From positions 1-64,000 of the forward strand of contig NZ_QEIO01000001.1 of assembly GCF_003336425.1 (NCBI RefSeq): DNA of 64,000 nt, in the 5' to 3' direction. The DNA is from Marinitenerispora sediminis. GTDB lineage: Bacteria > Actinomycetota > Actinomycetes > Streptosporangiales > Streptosporangiaceae. Of the stretch, positions 52,876 through 62,822 are shown piece by piece. Numbering within the stretch: the stretch's first letter is position 1; every line of letters begins with the position of its first letter. A program made the translations under genes and the position numbers. Below the pieces are notes generated by a model that was given only the letters and a program-made list of their open reading frames with translations, was not told where the DNA came from and made no database searches.

Positions 52876-53061
52876 CTACGACCACGTCATGACCACCGTG
52901 ACGATGATGCCGACCGCGACGACGACGCCCACGCCGGCCAGGATGTAGGGGGTCAGGGGGCGGCGGGGGGCGGTCTCCGTCTCCTTGTTCTCCGCCACGA
53001 AGCGGCGGAACATCATCGTGGAGCCGGCGGGATCGGCCTGCTTTTCTTCGTTCTGTGACAT
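52876..53061 (-). CDS. Small single-span membrane protein, 61 aa
   Basis: MSQNEEKQADPAGSTMMFRRFV, a charged N-terminus, then a single helix from about LTPYILAGVGVVVAVGIIVTVV to MTWS at the end. Not recognised; tail-anchored small membrane proteins of this kind are common in actinomycetes. The frame extends upstream but the ATG at 53061 fits best. Confidence 0.65.
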   Translation of the reverse strand: MSQNEEKQADPAGSTMMFRRFVAENKETETAPRRPLTPYILAGVGVVVAVGIIVTVVMTWS

Positions 53062-53264
53062 GAGCCCGACCCTAGCGACTCGCGGCCACTGCTTGAAGCG
53101 TTTCTCGGCACGCACCGGACCAGCCGCGCGCGGGCGCGGGCGCCCGGACGCCGCGATGGCCGCGCGGAGCTGCGGGGATGCGCCGCGCACCGCCGCCGGT
53201 CGACGGGGCGGGTCGTGACGAATTTCCCGGTTCCTCCGGTCAGCGACAGTGCGGTCGCAAAGTG

Positions 53265-54299
53265 TCACGGCGCGCCGGCGGGATCGGCCGGCCGGGTGGG
53301 GTCGGGACCGTCCGCGGCGGTCACCGCCGACGCGGCACGCGTGAGCAGCGCCGCGTGCACGGCGGCCGGCACTCCGGCCTGCCGCAGGGCGAGGCCGGCG
53401 GCTCCGAGCGCGCCGTCGGTGGCGGAGACCGGGGTGGCACCGAACCGGCGCCGCACACCCGCCCGGACGGCGTCCGCGACCGGACCGCCGGCGAGGACCG
53501 CCCCCGCCAGGACCACCGGCTCGGCGGCCGGCTCCGCCGCCTGGCCCGCGGGCCGGGTCGCGGGGGCCACGGACGCGAGGTTGGTGAGCAGCCGCCGGGC
53601 CGCGTCCTCGGCGATTCCGGCCGCGGCGGCGTCGCCCGCCCGCGCCGCGTGCATGACCTCCGGAGCGAGCCGCCCCAGCTCGGCGGGCGGCCGGTCGTGC
53701 ACGGCGCGGATGACGGCCTGGGGGTCACCCGGGGGCACCCCGAGCGCGTGCGCGAGCCGGTCGCGCAGCACCGTCGCGGGGCCGCGGCCGTCGATGGCGG
53801 CCAGCGCGGCGCGCAGCCCGGCGAGGCCGATCCACACGGCCGATCCCTCGTCGCCGAGCAGCCAGCCGTAGCCGTCGCAGCGGCGGAGCACCTCGCCGTC
53901 GCATACCCGCGCGGCGACCGCGCCGGTCCCCGCGATCAGCACCAGGCCGGCGGGCTCGGGGCTGCCTGCCGCGAACGCCACCGCGATGTCGTCGTTGACC
54001 ACGGGGTCGCCGGGCAGTCCGAGTCCGGACCACGCGCCGCGCACCGTCGCCACCGCGCGGGCGTGTCCGGACGCCGCCGCGCCCGCCACCCCGAAGACCG
54101 CCCGCACGACGGCCACATCGCCGGCCTCGGCGAGGGCTTCGCCCAGCGCGGCGCGGAAGGCCTCCCCCGGATCGCTGCTGGAGTACTGGTTCGCGCCCCC
54201 GGCCCGGCCCCGGCCGAGGACCCGCCCGTCGAGGGCGACCACAGCGCACCGGGTGCTGGTCCCGCCGGCGTCCACACCGATGACGACGTCCACGCTCAT
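53265..54299 (-). CDS. BadF/BcrA-type amino-sugar kinase (GlcNAc/MurNAc kinase)
   Basis: 344 aa. ASKHA-fold phosphate motif VIGVDAGGTSTRCAVV (6-21), then AVFGVAGAAASG, LVLIAGTGAVAARV and DGYGWLLGDEGSAVWIGL, all as in NAGK/MurK kinases. It would phosphorylate imported GlcNAc or MurNAc. The neighbouring MurQ and ABC importer make MurNAc (to MurNAc-6-P) likely, replacing PTS phosphorylation. TAGAGT a few bases before the ATG suggests a leaderless transcript. Confidence 0.85.
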   Translation of the reverse strand: MSVDVVIGVDAGGTSTRCAVVALDGRVLGRGRAGGANQYSSSDPGEAFRAALGEALAEAGDVAVVRAVFGVAGAAASGHARAVATVRGAWSGLGLPGDPVVNDDIAVAFAAGSPEPAGLVLIAGTGAVAARVCDGEVLRRCDGYGWLLGDEGSAVWIGLAGLRAALAAIDGRGPATVLRDRLAHALGVPPGDPQAVIRAVHDRPPAELGRLAPEVMHAARAGDAAAAGIAEDAARRLLTNLASVAPATRPAGQAAEPAAEPVVLAGAVLAGGPVADAVRAGVRRRFGATPVSATDGALGAAGLALRQAGVPAAVHAALLTRAASAVTAADGPDPTRPADPAGAP

Positions 54300-55176
54300 G
54301 GGGGAACTCTAGGAGAAGCGGCCGGCCGGCGACAGCCGCCGCCGGAAAGGATCGCGTGCCGGCCGGCGCCCCGGTCGCGGCCGAGCGGAGCGGATTCGCC
54401 CTACTGAACTGAATTCACCTCAATGATCGCTGCGATCGCGGATTTCGGCACACCCGCCCCGCGCCTCCGATTACCGCGGAGCCAAGCCGAAGCCGGCGGC
54501 CGATCCCGCGATGGGGGCGTTTTTCCGGTCCGCCGAAAACCGGCGGCACCCCGGCGGCCGTCCGGGTGATCGGCACGTCACCGCCCAGGCGCGCACGGGC
54601 AGCGCCCCGAAAGACGACACCCGTCCCTCCAGCGAACATCGGTAACATTACTCGGACATTCTGGCATTCCACGATTTCCGTCGATATTCTGCCGCCGGAA
54701 CCCGCGATTCCGGCCAGTGGCCGCCGCCGGGCCGCCTTGTCGCACCGTCCGGGCGCCGCGTGGGGAGGGAATCGAAAACACGGCCCGCGCGGCGCTGAAT
54801 TCCTGGGTCCAGCGAAAGCGAAATGCCAGCGCGCCGTAAGGCCGATGCTGCAGACTGGTGCACGCGACCGCAGCACTGGTCGCACCCCCTGTGAGCGAGG
54901 AAGAGCGATGCGGGGGAGCTCTCGGAGGCAGGAGGACGGCCTGCACCCGGGGAGACGTGTCTGGCGGAGCGGATCGGGGGGCGCGCAGCGCCCGCTCGGG
55001 GGATTCCGGGCGAAGCCGCTCGGAGGGCAGCGGGCCTCGTGCGCGCATGTCCGCCTCCGCCAGACACCACAGGCGCCGGGTTCTCCGGGCGGCACCGGTT
55101 GGGGAGCCGGCCGCCCGGGCCCGGAGCCGCACCCGCGGCACGGGGCCGCGGCCCGGCGGTACGTCGGCCGGGTGGC
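54300..55176. other. 877-bp gap, no gene seen
   Basis: Between the kinase start and the SARP stop. Open frames in both directions look non-coding. A lower-G+C patch (about 54640-54710, with GATATTCTG) could be a promoter. Palindromic GCGATCGC lies near 54430. Confidence 0.45.
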
Positions 55177-56814
55177 TCAGCTGCCGAGCGACGCGCCCTC
55201 GCCCGCCCCGCCCTCGCCGATGAGGAACCGCGGATCGCCGCCCAGCGCCGCCGCCACCCGCGCGGCGGGATCGCGAGCGCGCCGGGCCGCGATGTCGGTG
55301 ACGAGGGCGCTGATCCCGACCCCCGGATGGGTCACCAGCCAGGCCGCGGCCAGCCGGAGCGGCAGCGGTAGCCGGCCGGTCAGGTCAAGCAGCCGGTCGA
55401 CCGCGGCGGGTTCGGCGGCGACGCGCTCCGGACCGACCAGCCGCCGGAGCAGCACGCGCGCCTCGCCGGGCGCCAGTTCGCCCACCGCGACCGCGAGCAC
55501 CCCCTCCCGCACGATCAGGTCAGCTAGCCAGTAGCGGCTGGTCACCACCACCGCGCAGCTGGGCGTTCCGGGGAGCAGCGGCCGGACCTGCTCGGCGGAG
55601 TAGGCGTTGTCCAGCACCATGAGCAGCCGGCGGCGCGCCAGGACGGAGCGCAGCAGCGCCGCCCGTTCGTCGGTCTCCACAGGCAGCCCTTCCAGCACGC
55701 CGAACGGGCGCAGGAACCGGCGCATGACGTCGGCGGGGTCGCGCGGCGCTCCCGTGTCGCCCCGCAGGTCGACGTAGAGCTGCCCGTCGGGGAACTCGGC
55801 CGCCGCGCGATGCGCCCAGCGCACGGCGAGCGCGGTGCCTCCCGCCCCGGTCGGCCCGCTGATGAGGGCGCGGCGCGGCTCCCGGACGTCGGCGCGCAGC
55901 CGGTCCAGCGCGGCGAGCTGCCCGCGGCGTCCCACGAAGAACGGGATGTCGGCGGGGAGCTGGGCCGGCGGCAGCAGCCGGACCCGGCCCGCGGAGTCGG
56001 ACAGGGCGGCGGCTTGCGGCCCGGCCAGCACCGAGCGCTGCCGCGGCACGAGGGGCTGGTCCTCCAGGTCGCCGCGCAGCACGGAGTGGAAGGCGGCCTG
56101 CAGGTCGCGGCCGGGATCGATGCCGAGCCGTTCGGCGAGGGCCTGCCGGGTGCGCTCGTACACCTCCAGCGCCTCGCTCTGCCGCCCGGACCGGTACAGC
56201 GCGACCATCAGCAGCCGTACCAGCGTCTCGCGGTGCGGGTGGCGGCCGACCAGTTCGGCGAGTCCGGGCAGCGCCGGCCCGTGCCGGCCCAGCGCGAGCA
56301 TCGTCTCGTAGCGCAGCTCGGCCGTCCGCAGCAGTTCCTCGGTGACGTGGCGGACCTCGTGCTCGTGGAGGCTCGGTGACACCACGTCGGCCAGCACCGG
56401 GCCGCGCCACAGTGCCAGCGCCTGGCCGAGCGCGTCGCACCGGCGGGGCAGGTCGCCGTGGTGTTCGGCGTCCAGGGCCGCGACCGCGAGGGCCCGCGTC
56501 CGGAGCAGGTCCAGCTGGTGGTCGGCCAGCTCGATCCGGTACCCGTGCGTGCCGCTCATGATGAGCTGTCCGGCCCGGACCAGGGCGAGTGCGGCGCGCA
56601 GCCGGGTCACGTGCACCTGCAGCGCGCCGCGGTGCGCCTCGGACGGGCCCACCCCCCACATGCGGTCGATCAGCTCGTCGACGGGCACGGTGCGGTTGGC
56701 GCGGAGCAGCAGCGTGGCCAGCAGGACCCGGCGCTTGTTGCCCTGGATCTTGACGGGGCGGTCACCGACGCGCACGCTGAGATGGCCGAGCACTCCGAAC
56801 GAGACGTCTGCCAC
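55177..56814 (-). CDS. AfsR/SARP-family regulator with degenerate P-loop
   Basis: 545 aa from the GTG at 56814 with GGGAG five bases upstream. OmpR-like winged helix (VSFGVLGHLSV, ANRTVPVDELIDRMWG, about 1-95), BTAD helices (about 100-250; SLHEHEVRHVTEELLRTAEL, GRQSEALEVYERTRQAL), then an NB-ARC start. The P-loop reads ISGPTGAGGTALA (about 318-330): the ATP-binding Lys is Gly. The NB-ARC is short and TPRs are missing, so it is probably nucleotide-independent. It may control the adjacent MurNAc genes or a distant cluster. Confidence 0.85.
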   Translation of the reverse strand: MADVSFGVLGHLSVRVGDRPVKIQGNKRRVLLATLLLRANRTVPVDELIDRMWGVGPSEAHRGALQVHVTRLRAALALVRAGQLIMSGTHGYRIELADHQLDLLRTRALAVAALDAEHHGDLPRRCDALGQALALWRGPVLADVVSPSLHEHEVRHVTEELLRTAELRYETMLALGRHGPALPGLAELVGRHPHRETLVRLLMVALYRSGRQSEALEVYERTRQALAERLGIDPGRDLQAAFHSVLRGDLEDQPLVPRQRSVLAGPQAAALSDSAGRVRLLPPAQLPADIPFFVGRRGQLAALDRLRADVREPRRALISGPTGAGGTALAVRWAHRAAAEFPDGQLYVDLRGDTGAPRDPADVMRRFLRPFGVLEGLPVETDERAALLRSVLARRRLLMVLDNAYSAEQVRPLLPGTPSCAVVVTSRYWLADLIVREGVLAVAVGELAPGEARVLLRRLVGPERVAAEPAAVDRLLDLTGRLPLPLRLAAAWLVTHPGVGISALVTDIAARRARDPAARVAAALGGDPRFLIGEGGAGEGASLGS

Positions 56815-57008
56815 TGTGACTCCCGTGAGCCGGCCCTTCTTCTTGTCCGGTGATGCGGCACGCGATCCGCGCGCCTTCAGGGTGCCCCGTGACCGGAGGG
56901 CGCGCAATCGAGTTCACTGGGATCGCAGACTTGTGTATCGGCCCGAATTGCCGAATCTTCCACTGTGCGCATTGACTCGGCACGACGAGTAGAAGGAAAC
57001 TTTCCGAC

Positions 57009-57977
57009 ATGGCGAAAACGGCGAAAGCCTCGGGGGCCTCCTCGTCGTCCGACCACCCGGAGGACCCGGCCCCGGCCGCCCCCACGACGGTGCTGCGCAT
57101 CCGCGCGCTGATGCCGTCCCTGGCGCCGGCGGAGCAGCGCGTGGCGCAGCGCATCGTCGACGATCCCGAGGGGGTCGCCGCCTCCTCCATCACCCAGCTC
57201 GCCGAGGACTGCGCCACCTCCGAGGCGACCGTGATCCGGTTCTGCCGCACCATCGACTTCAGCGGCTACCGCGAACTGCGGCTCACCCTCGCCACCGAGG
57301 CGGGGCAGGCCCGGGGCGCCCGGGAGAGCGCCCGCGAGGCTCCGGGCGACATCAGCCCGGACGACACCCTCGTGACGGTGGTCGAGAAGATCGCCTACGC
57401 CGACGCCCGCGCCGTCGAGGACACCGGCGCCCAGCTCGACGTGGACGTGCTGCACGACGTCATCGAGGTCCTGTCCACCGCCCGCCGGATCGAGATCTAC
57501 GGGGTCGGCGCGAGCGCGTTCGTGGCCGCCGACTTCCAGCAGAAGCTGCACCGGATCGGGCTCGCCTCCTACGCCTGGTCCGACACCCATGTGATGCTGA
57601 CCAGCGCCGCGCTGCTCGACGAGCGCGACGTGGCGATCGGGGTCTCGCACAGCGGCGCCACGATCGACACGATGGACGCGCTCGCCGAGGCGCGGCGGCA
57701 CGGGGCGCGCACGGTCGCCATCACGAACTTCCTGCGCTCCCCCATCACCGAGACCGCCGACCTCGTCCTGACCACGGCGGCCCGCGAGACCACGTTCCGG
57801 TCCGGTGCGACGGCGAGCAGGCTCGCCCAGCTGACCGTGATCGACTGCGTCTTCGTCGGGCTCGCGCAGCTCCGCTACGCCGACAGCCGGCGCGCTCTGG
57901 AGACCACCTACCAGGCGGTCCGCGGGCTGCGGGTGGGGCGGGACGACCGACGCAGGATACGGGATCGCGATGGTTAG
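57009..57977 (+). CDS. RpiR/MurR-family regulator
   Basis: 322 aa. HTH (about 30-100): LMPSLAPAEQRVAQRIVDDPEGVAASSITQLAEDCATSEATVIRFCRTI. SIS domain (about 145-280): RRIEIYGVGASAFVAADFQQKL, VAIGVSHSGATIDTMDALAEA. The stop lies eight bases past the first in-frame ATG of the next frame, so it is coupled to murQ. By analogy with MurR it would sense MurNAc-6-P and repress this locus. Confidence 0.9.
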   Translation: MAKTAKASGASSSSDHPEDPAPAAPTTVLRIRALMPSLAPAEQRVAQRIVDDPEGVAASSITQLAEDCATSEATVIRFCRTIDFSGYRELRLTLATEAGQARGARESAREAPGDISPDDTLVTVVEKIAYADARAVEDTGAQLDVDVLHDVIEVLSTARRIEIYGVGASAFVAADFQQKLHRIGLASYAWSDTHVMLTSAALLDERDVAIGVSHSGATIDTMDALAEARRHGARTVAITNFLRSPITETADLVLTTAARETTFRSGATASRLAQLTVIDCVFVGLAQLRYADSRRALETTYQAVRGLRVGRDDRRRIRDRDG

Positions 57978-58008
57978 CGATCCGCGAGCCACCAGCGGAA
58001 GGAATGCC

Positions 58009-58962
58009 ATGGAGCCCGATCTGGAGACCCATCCCGCCGGTGCGGGCGGCGCCGCGGAGCGCGTGGAGGTGGTGCGCTCCCCGACCGAGGAGCGCAATCC
58101 GCGCACCCTCGACATCGACCTGGTCCCCACGCTGGACGCGCTGCGCCTGATCAACGCCGAGGACGCGACCGTGGCCGAGGCGGTCGCCGCGGCCCTGCCG
58201 CAGGTGGCCCGGGCCGTGGACCTCGGGGTCGCGGCGCTCGGCGGCGGCGGCCGGATCCACTACTTCGGGGCCGGCACGTCCGGCCGGCTGGCGACCATGG
58301 ACGCGGCCGAGCTGCCGCCCACCTACGGCATCGACCCCGCCCGTGTGGTGGCGCACCACGCGGGCGGCGAGGGAACGCTGCGCGAGGCGGCCGAGGGCGT
58401 CGAGGACGACTCCTCGCTGGGCGCGTCCGACGCCGAGGCGCTGAACGGCGGCGACCTCGCCGTGGGGCTGGCCGCCAGCGGCCGCACCCCCTACGTCGGC
58501 GGTGCGCTGCGCCGCGCCCGTGAGCGGGGCGCGCACACCGTGCTGGTCAGCGCCAACCCGGCGGCGGCACTGGCCCCGGACGTCGACGTGCACATCGGAG
58601 TCGCCACCGGACCCGAGGTGATCGCCGGGTCCACCCGGATGAAGGCGGGCACCGCGCAGAAGCTGGTGCTCAACGCCTTCTCGACCGCGGTCATGGTGCG
58701 GCTCGGCTACACCTACTCCAACCTCATGGTGGGGGTGAACGCGGGCAACACCAAACTGCGCGGCCGGGTCGTCACCATCCTCACCGAGGCCAGCGGCCAG
58801 CCCGCCGACGTGTGCGCGGCCGCGCTCGCCGCCGCCGGCGGCGACACCCGGGTCGCCCTCGTCTGCCTGCTCACCGGAGCCGAGCCGGACCGGGCCGCCG
58901 CCGAGGTGCGGGCGGCCGGCGGGTCGGTGCGCGCCGCGCTGCGCCGGCTGACCGGGGTGTGA
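58009..58962 (+). CDS. murQ: N-acetylmuramic acid 6-phosphate etherase
   Basis: 317 aa from the ATG at 58009 with GGAAGGA upstream; an earlier ATG at 57970 overlaps the regulator. TEERNPRTLDIDLVPTLDALRLINAED opens the family; HYFGAGTSGRLATMDAAELPPTYG, AHHAGGEG and VEDDSSLGASDAEAL are MurQ signatures, with ATGPEVIAGSTRMKAGTAQK in the SIS core. It cleaves the lactyl ether of MurNAc-6-P to GlcNAc-6-P and lactate in the cytoplasm. Confidence 0.95.
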   Translation: MEPDLETHPAGAGGAAERVEVVRSPTEERNPRTLDIDLVPTLDALRLINAEDATVAEAVAAALPQVARAVDLGVAALGGGGRIHYFGAGTSGRLATMDAAELPPTYGIDPARVVAHHAGGEGTLREAAEGVEDDSSLGASDAEALNGGDLAVGLAASGRTPYVGGALRRARERGAHTVLVSANPAAALAPDVDVHIGVATGPEVIAGSTRMKAGTAQKLVLNAFSTAVMVRLGYTYSNLMVGVNAGNTKLRGRVVTILTEASGQPADVCAAALAAAGGDTRVALVCLLTGAEPDRAAAEVRAAGGSVRAALRRLTGV

Positions 58963-59008
58963 GGAGCTCCGCCCGCGGGCGGAGTCCGACAAGTCCAAGG
59001 AGGCCCCC

Positions 59009-60310
59009 ATGTCCGTCTCCCGACACCTGAGAACACGCGTGCTGCGCGCCGCCGCGGTGGGCGTCGCGCTGGCACTGGCCGGATCGGCGTGCGCGCCGAG
59101 CACCGACGGCGGCGGCGAGGACGGCGACGGCGACGTCACCCTCACCGTGTGGTCCTGGCGCCCCGAGGACGCCGAGGGCTACGAGCGGATCTTCGCCGCG
59201 TTCGAGGAGCGCAACCCCGGCGTGACGGTGGAGTTCCGCGGCTACCAGAACAGCGAGTACCCCGCGATCCTGCAGACCGGGCTGACCCAGTCCTCCGGCG
59301 GTCCGGACGTCGTCCAGTTGAAGCCGTTCGGGCCGATCCAGTCGTTCATCGGAGCGGAGCAGCTGGTGCCGCTCGACGACGAGGTCGACCTGGCGGCGTG
59401 GCCCGAGGAGATCGTGGCGGCGGCGCGGGGGCGCGACGACGGCCGGCTGTACGGGGTGCCGTTCGCGTTCCAGACGCTCGGTGTCATGTACAACGAGGAG
59501 CTGTTCGCCGAGCACGGCCTGGAGCCGCCGACGACCTGGCAGGAGATGACGGAGGCCGCCGAGACGCTGCGCGACGCCGACGTCATCCCCTTCGCCACCG
59601 CCGGACGCGACCCGTGGGTGCTCGCGATCCTGCGCGAGACCATGGGCGCGACCCGGGCCGGCGGCGGGGAGTTCGCGGAGGAGGTGCTGGCCGGCCGCAC
59701 CGACTTCACCGACCCCGACTACACGGCCTCGCTGCGGACGGTCGCCGACCTGGAGCCCTACCTGCCCGAGGACGTGACCGCCGTCGGCTACACCGACGCC
59801 CAGACGCTCTTCACGAGCGGACGCGCGGCGATGTACCCGGGCGGCAGCTACGAGCTGGCGCCGTTCGCGACGGCAGCGCCGGACCTGGAGATCGGCTACT
59901 TCGACGCGCCGCCCGCCCCCGACGCCGTGGTGGACACCCCGCTGACGCCCGGCTTCGCCGACGGCTCCTACGGAGTGAACGCGGCCAGCCCGCACCGCGC
60001 GGAGGCGGTCGCGCTGGTGGAGTGGATGGCGACCGAGGAGTTCGGGCGGGCGTTCGCCGAGGAGCTGCGCCAGATCCCGGCCGTGCCCGGAGTGGCGCCC
60101 GCGGACCCGCTGCTCGCCGAGATGCGCGGCAACTACGAGGAGCACGGCACCCCGTACATGATGAGCGTGTACTTCGGCTACGGCGAGCCGCTGGGCCGCG
60201 ACGCCGAGGGCCAGGCGCTGGCCGACATGCTGCTGGGCCGCAGCACCGAGGAGGAGGCCGGCGCGCGGATCCAGAGGGAGATCTCGGCGTGGTTCGAACC
60301 GACCGGCTGA
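59009..60310 (+). CDS. Sugar-binding lipoprotein of ABC importer
   Basis: 433 aa. The signal peptide ends at lipobox LAGSAC; the mature protein is a family-1 solute-binding protein (VTLTVWSWRPEDAEGYERIFAAFEERNPGVTV, GGPDVVQLKPFG, YGVPFAFQTLGVMYNEELF). It is 46 bp after murQ and overlaps the permease gene. Location predicts a wall amino-sugar such as MurNAc or a muropeptide fragment. Confidence 0.92.
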   Translation: MSVSRHLRTRVLRAAAVGVALALAGSACAPSTDGGGEDGDGDVTLTVWSWRPEDAEGYERIFAAFEERNPGVTVEFRGYQNSEYPAILQTGLTQSSGGPDVVQLKPFGPIQSFIGAEQLVPLDDEVDLAAWPEEIVAAARGRDDGRLYGVPFAFQTLGVMYNEELFAEHGLEPPTTWQEMTEAAETLRDADVIPFATAGRDPWVLAILRETMGATRAGGGEFAEEVLAGRTDFTDPDYTASLRTVADLEPYLPEDVTAVGYTDAQTLFTSGRAAMYPGGSYELAPFATAAPDLEIGYFDAPPAPDAVVDTPLTPGFADGSYGVNAASPHRAEAVALVEWMATEEFGRAFAEELRQIPAVPGVAPADPLLAEMRGNYEEHGTPYMMSVYFGYGEPLGRDAEGQALADMLLGRSTEEEAGARIQREISAWFEPTG

Positions 60311-61284
60311 GTCCGGCCGGACTCCGCGCCGGACGGGCGGCGCCACCCCCGCGCCGGCGCCCGGCCCGCCGCGGGGGCGCGGGGCACCGGCCGCCGTGGT
60401 GGGTGCTGGCCGTGTTCGTGCTGCCGGCGCTCGCGCTGTACACGGTGTTCATCGTCTATCCGCTGTTCAGCGCGCTGCAGTACAGCCTCTTCGGGTGGCA
60501 GGGCACCCGCCAGACCGGCCTGGTGGGCCTGGAGAACTTCCGCCACCTCTTCGGCGGGATCTACGGCGAGCGGCTGTGGCGCGCGTTCGGCCACAACCTG
60601 GCGTTCTTCGCCGGGACGATGCTGGTGCAGACCACGCTCGGTCTGGCGTTCGCCGTGCTGCTCCGGCGCGCGCGGGCCGGGCGGCGGTTCCTGCAGACGG
60701 CCTACGTCCTGCCGCACCTGGTGAGCCCGATCGTGGTGGGCTACCTGTGGAGCCTGATGCTCAGCCCGCAGTTCGGCGCGGTGAACGCGGTGCTGCGCGC
60801 GGTGGGCCTGGACGCGCTGGCCCAGCCGTGGACCGGCGACCCCGCCCTGGCGCTGCCCACGCTGATCCTGGTGAACGCCTGGCAGTGGATCGGGTTCCCG
60901 ATGCTGCTGTTCACGGCCGCGCTCGCGGGGCTGCCACCGGAGTACGAGGAGGCGGCGCGGGTGGACGGCGCCTCGGCGTGGCGCGCGTTCTGGCATGTGA
61001 CACTGCCGCTGCTGGTGCCGGCGATCGGCGTCGTGAGCGTGCTGACGTTCGTGGGGAACATGAACGTGCTCGACCTCGTCTACGCGATGCAGGGGTCGCA
61101 GGGCGCTCCCGGCGGGTCGACGGACGTGCTCGGCCTGCTGTTCTACCGGACCGCGTTCAACAACCCCGATCCCGGGGCGATCGGGCAGGCCTCGGCGCTG
61201 GCCGTGGTGATGTTCGTCTTCGTGTTCGGGATCTCGATCGCGGCGACCAGCGTCCTGCGCCGCTGGGAGGCGAGGCTGCGATGA
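60289..61284 (+). CDS. Sugar ABC importer permease 1 (MalF-like)
   Basis: 331 aa from a GTG overlapping the binding-protein gene by 22 bp, with GAGGGAG upstream. Six helices; N-terminal FVLPALALYTVFIVYPLFSALQYSLF and coupling loop EYEEAARVDGASAWRAFWHVTLPLL (EAA motif). A Pro/Arg-rich tail precedes the first helix. Partner of permease 2; no ATPase is encoded here, so it probably borrows a shared MsiK-type ATPase. Confidence 0.9.
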   Translation: MVRTDRLSPAGLRAGRAAPPPRRRPARRGGAGHRPPWWVLAVFVLPALALYTVFIVYPLFSALQYSLFGWQGTRQTGLVGLENFRHLFGGIYGERLWRAFGHNLAFFAGTMLVQTTLGLAFAVLLRRARAGRRFLQTAYVLPHLVSPIVVGYLWSLMLSPQFGAVNAVLRAVGLDALAQPWTGDPALALPTLILVNAWQWIGFPMLLFTAALAGLPPEYEEAARVDGASAWRAFWHVTLPLLVPAIGVVSVLTFVGNMNVLDLVYAMQGSQGAPGGSTDVLGLLFYRTAFNNPDPGAIGQASALAVVMFVFVFGISIAATSVLRRWEARLR

Positions 61285-62150
61285 GCGCCGAGGCGTCGGT
61301 GGCGGGCCCGCGCCGGGCCCGCCGCGGTGCGGGCGCGGCGCTGGGCGGCGTCGCGGCCCGGGTGCTCCTGTGGGGCTACGCGGCGGTGGCGCTGGCTCCG
61401 CTGGTGCTGATGGCGGTCAGCTCGCTGCGGCCCGAGGCCGAGCTGCGCGCCGACCCGCTCGGGCTGCCGACCATCCCGGAGTTCGGCAACTACGCGCGGG
61501 CCTGGACCGAGGCGGACTTCGGCGGCTACTTCGCCAACTCGGTCTTCGTGACGGTCACGGCGGTGCTCCTGGGCACGGCGGTGTCGGTGCTGGCCGCCTA
61601 CGCGCTCGGGCGCTACACGTTCCCCGGGAGCGGCCTGCTGCTCATCTACCTGCTGGCCGGGCTGATGATCCCGATCCGGCTGGGAATCGTGCCGGTGTTC
61701 TACCTGTTCGACATGCTCGGCCTCCTCGACTCGCTGTGGGGGCTGGTGCTCGTGTACGCGGCGAGCGGGGTGCCGTTCGGGGTGTTCGTCCTCACCGCGT
61801 TCTTCCGCCAGCTGCCGGCCGGGCTCGCCGAGGCGGCGCGCATCGACGGTGCGGGGGAGTTCCGGCTGTTCGGCCAGATCATGCTGCCGCTGGTCCGCCC
61901 CGCGCTCGCCACCGTGATGCTGTTCCAGTTCATCCAGCTGTGGAACGACTTCTTCTTCCCGCTGGTGCTCATCCGCGACCAGGACCGCTACACGCTCCCC
62001 GTGGGGCTGACCGCGTTCTTCACCGAGTACGGCCTCAACCAGTCGCTGCTCTACGCCGGCCTGGTGATCACCACGCTGCCGCTGGTGCTGCTGTTCCTCC
62101 TGGCGACCCGCCAGGTCGTCGACGGGCTCACCGCCGGCGTCAACAGGTGA
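61281..62150 (+). CDS. Sugar ABC importer permease 2 (MalG-like)
   Basis: 289 aa, coupled to permease 1 (ATGA). PLVLMAVSSLRPEAELRADPLGLP is the MalG-type N-terminus; coupling loop GLAEAARIDGAGEFRLFGQIMLPLV; the end reads LLATRQVVDGLTAGVNR. Completes the importer. Confidence 0.92.
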   Translation: MSAEASVAGPRRARRGAGAALGGVAARVLLWGYAAVALAPLVLMAVSSLRPEAELRADPLGLPTIPEFGNYARAWTEADFGGYFANSVFVTVTAVLLGTAVSVLAAYALGRYTFPGSGLLLIYLLAGLMIPIRLGIVPVFYLFDMLGLLDSLWGLVLVYAASGVPFGVFVLTAFFRQLPAGLAEAARIDGAGEFRLFGQIMLPLVRPALATVMLFQFIQLWNDFFFPLVLIRDQDRYTLPVGLTAFFTEYGLNQSLLYAGLVITTLPLVLLFLLATRQVVDGLTAGVNR

Positions 62151-62822
62151 GGCCGGTGAGGCCGACCGTCCCCCCGGCCGCCGCGCGGCCCGCCGCGCAG
62201 GGCCGGCGGCGAGCCAGCGGCGCCGCCGCTCCTCTGCCGGCCCGGGGCTGTCCGCCCTCCTCCGCCGGCACGGCGGCCGCGGCCAGCCGTCTGAGGGCCG
62301 CGGGCGGGTTCAACCGCACCGCCCGCGCGGTGGTGCCCGGCCTCCGCGGACACCACCGCGACGTTGGCGGCGATGCCCGGCCTCCGGTCGCCGGCACCGG
62401 AGGGCCCCCTCGCGGTCCAGCCGCGCCATCGCCGACTCCATCGCGCGCGTCCGGAGCCCGTACTCGGCCGCGGCCTCCTCGTCCGCGAACACCTGGGGAC
62501 GCGCGTCGAACAGCTCCCCGGACCGCAACCAGGTGGCGTCCGCCGTAGCGGCGGACCGGCGGGTCGGCGTAGGACCCGCGTAGGTCGTCGGCGTGGTGGG
62601 CGCCGCTCGCCACGGCGGTGAGGGCTCGGCCGGCCACGCCGGCGGCGCGGGGGCGAACGCTCCTCGCGGTCACCAGCGCGCAGGAGGAGAAGCGGTGGTC
62701 GGGATACTCCCGGAACAGCGCCGCGACGGCGGCGCGGGCCGCGCGGTACCCGGTCTCGGCGAGCTCGGCCTCGGTGGGTGCGCCGGTGCGGCCGCGGGGC
62801 GCCCGCCCTCCTCCGCCCGGCC
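62151..62822 (-). other. Gap with possible decayed minus-strand gene
   Basis: No intact gene. Pieces such as ELAETGYRAARAAVAALFRE, HRFSSCALVTARS and FDARPQVFADEEAAAEYGLR appear in different minus-strand frames, suggesting a gene broken by frameshifts. I cannot assign a family, and it could be chance coding-like GC sequence. Confidence 0.35.

Noticed and set aside
54415-55095. 226-codon frame in the gap before the amino-sugar kinase
   Set aside because: Composition is Arg/Pro/Cys-rich with no domain and no ribosome site; treated as non-coding.
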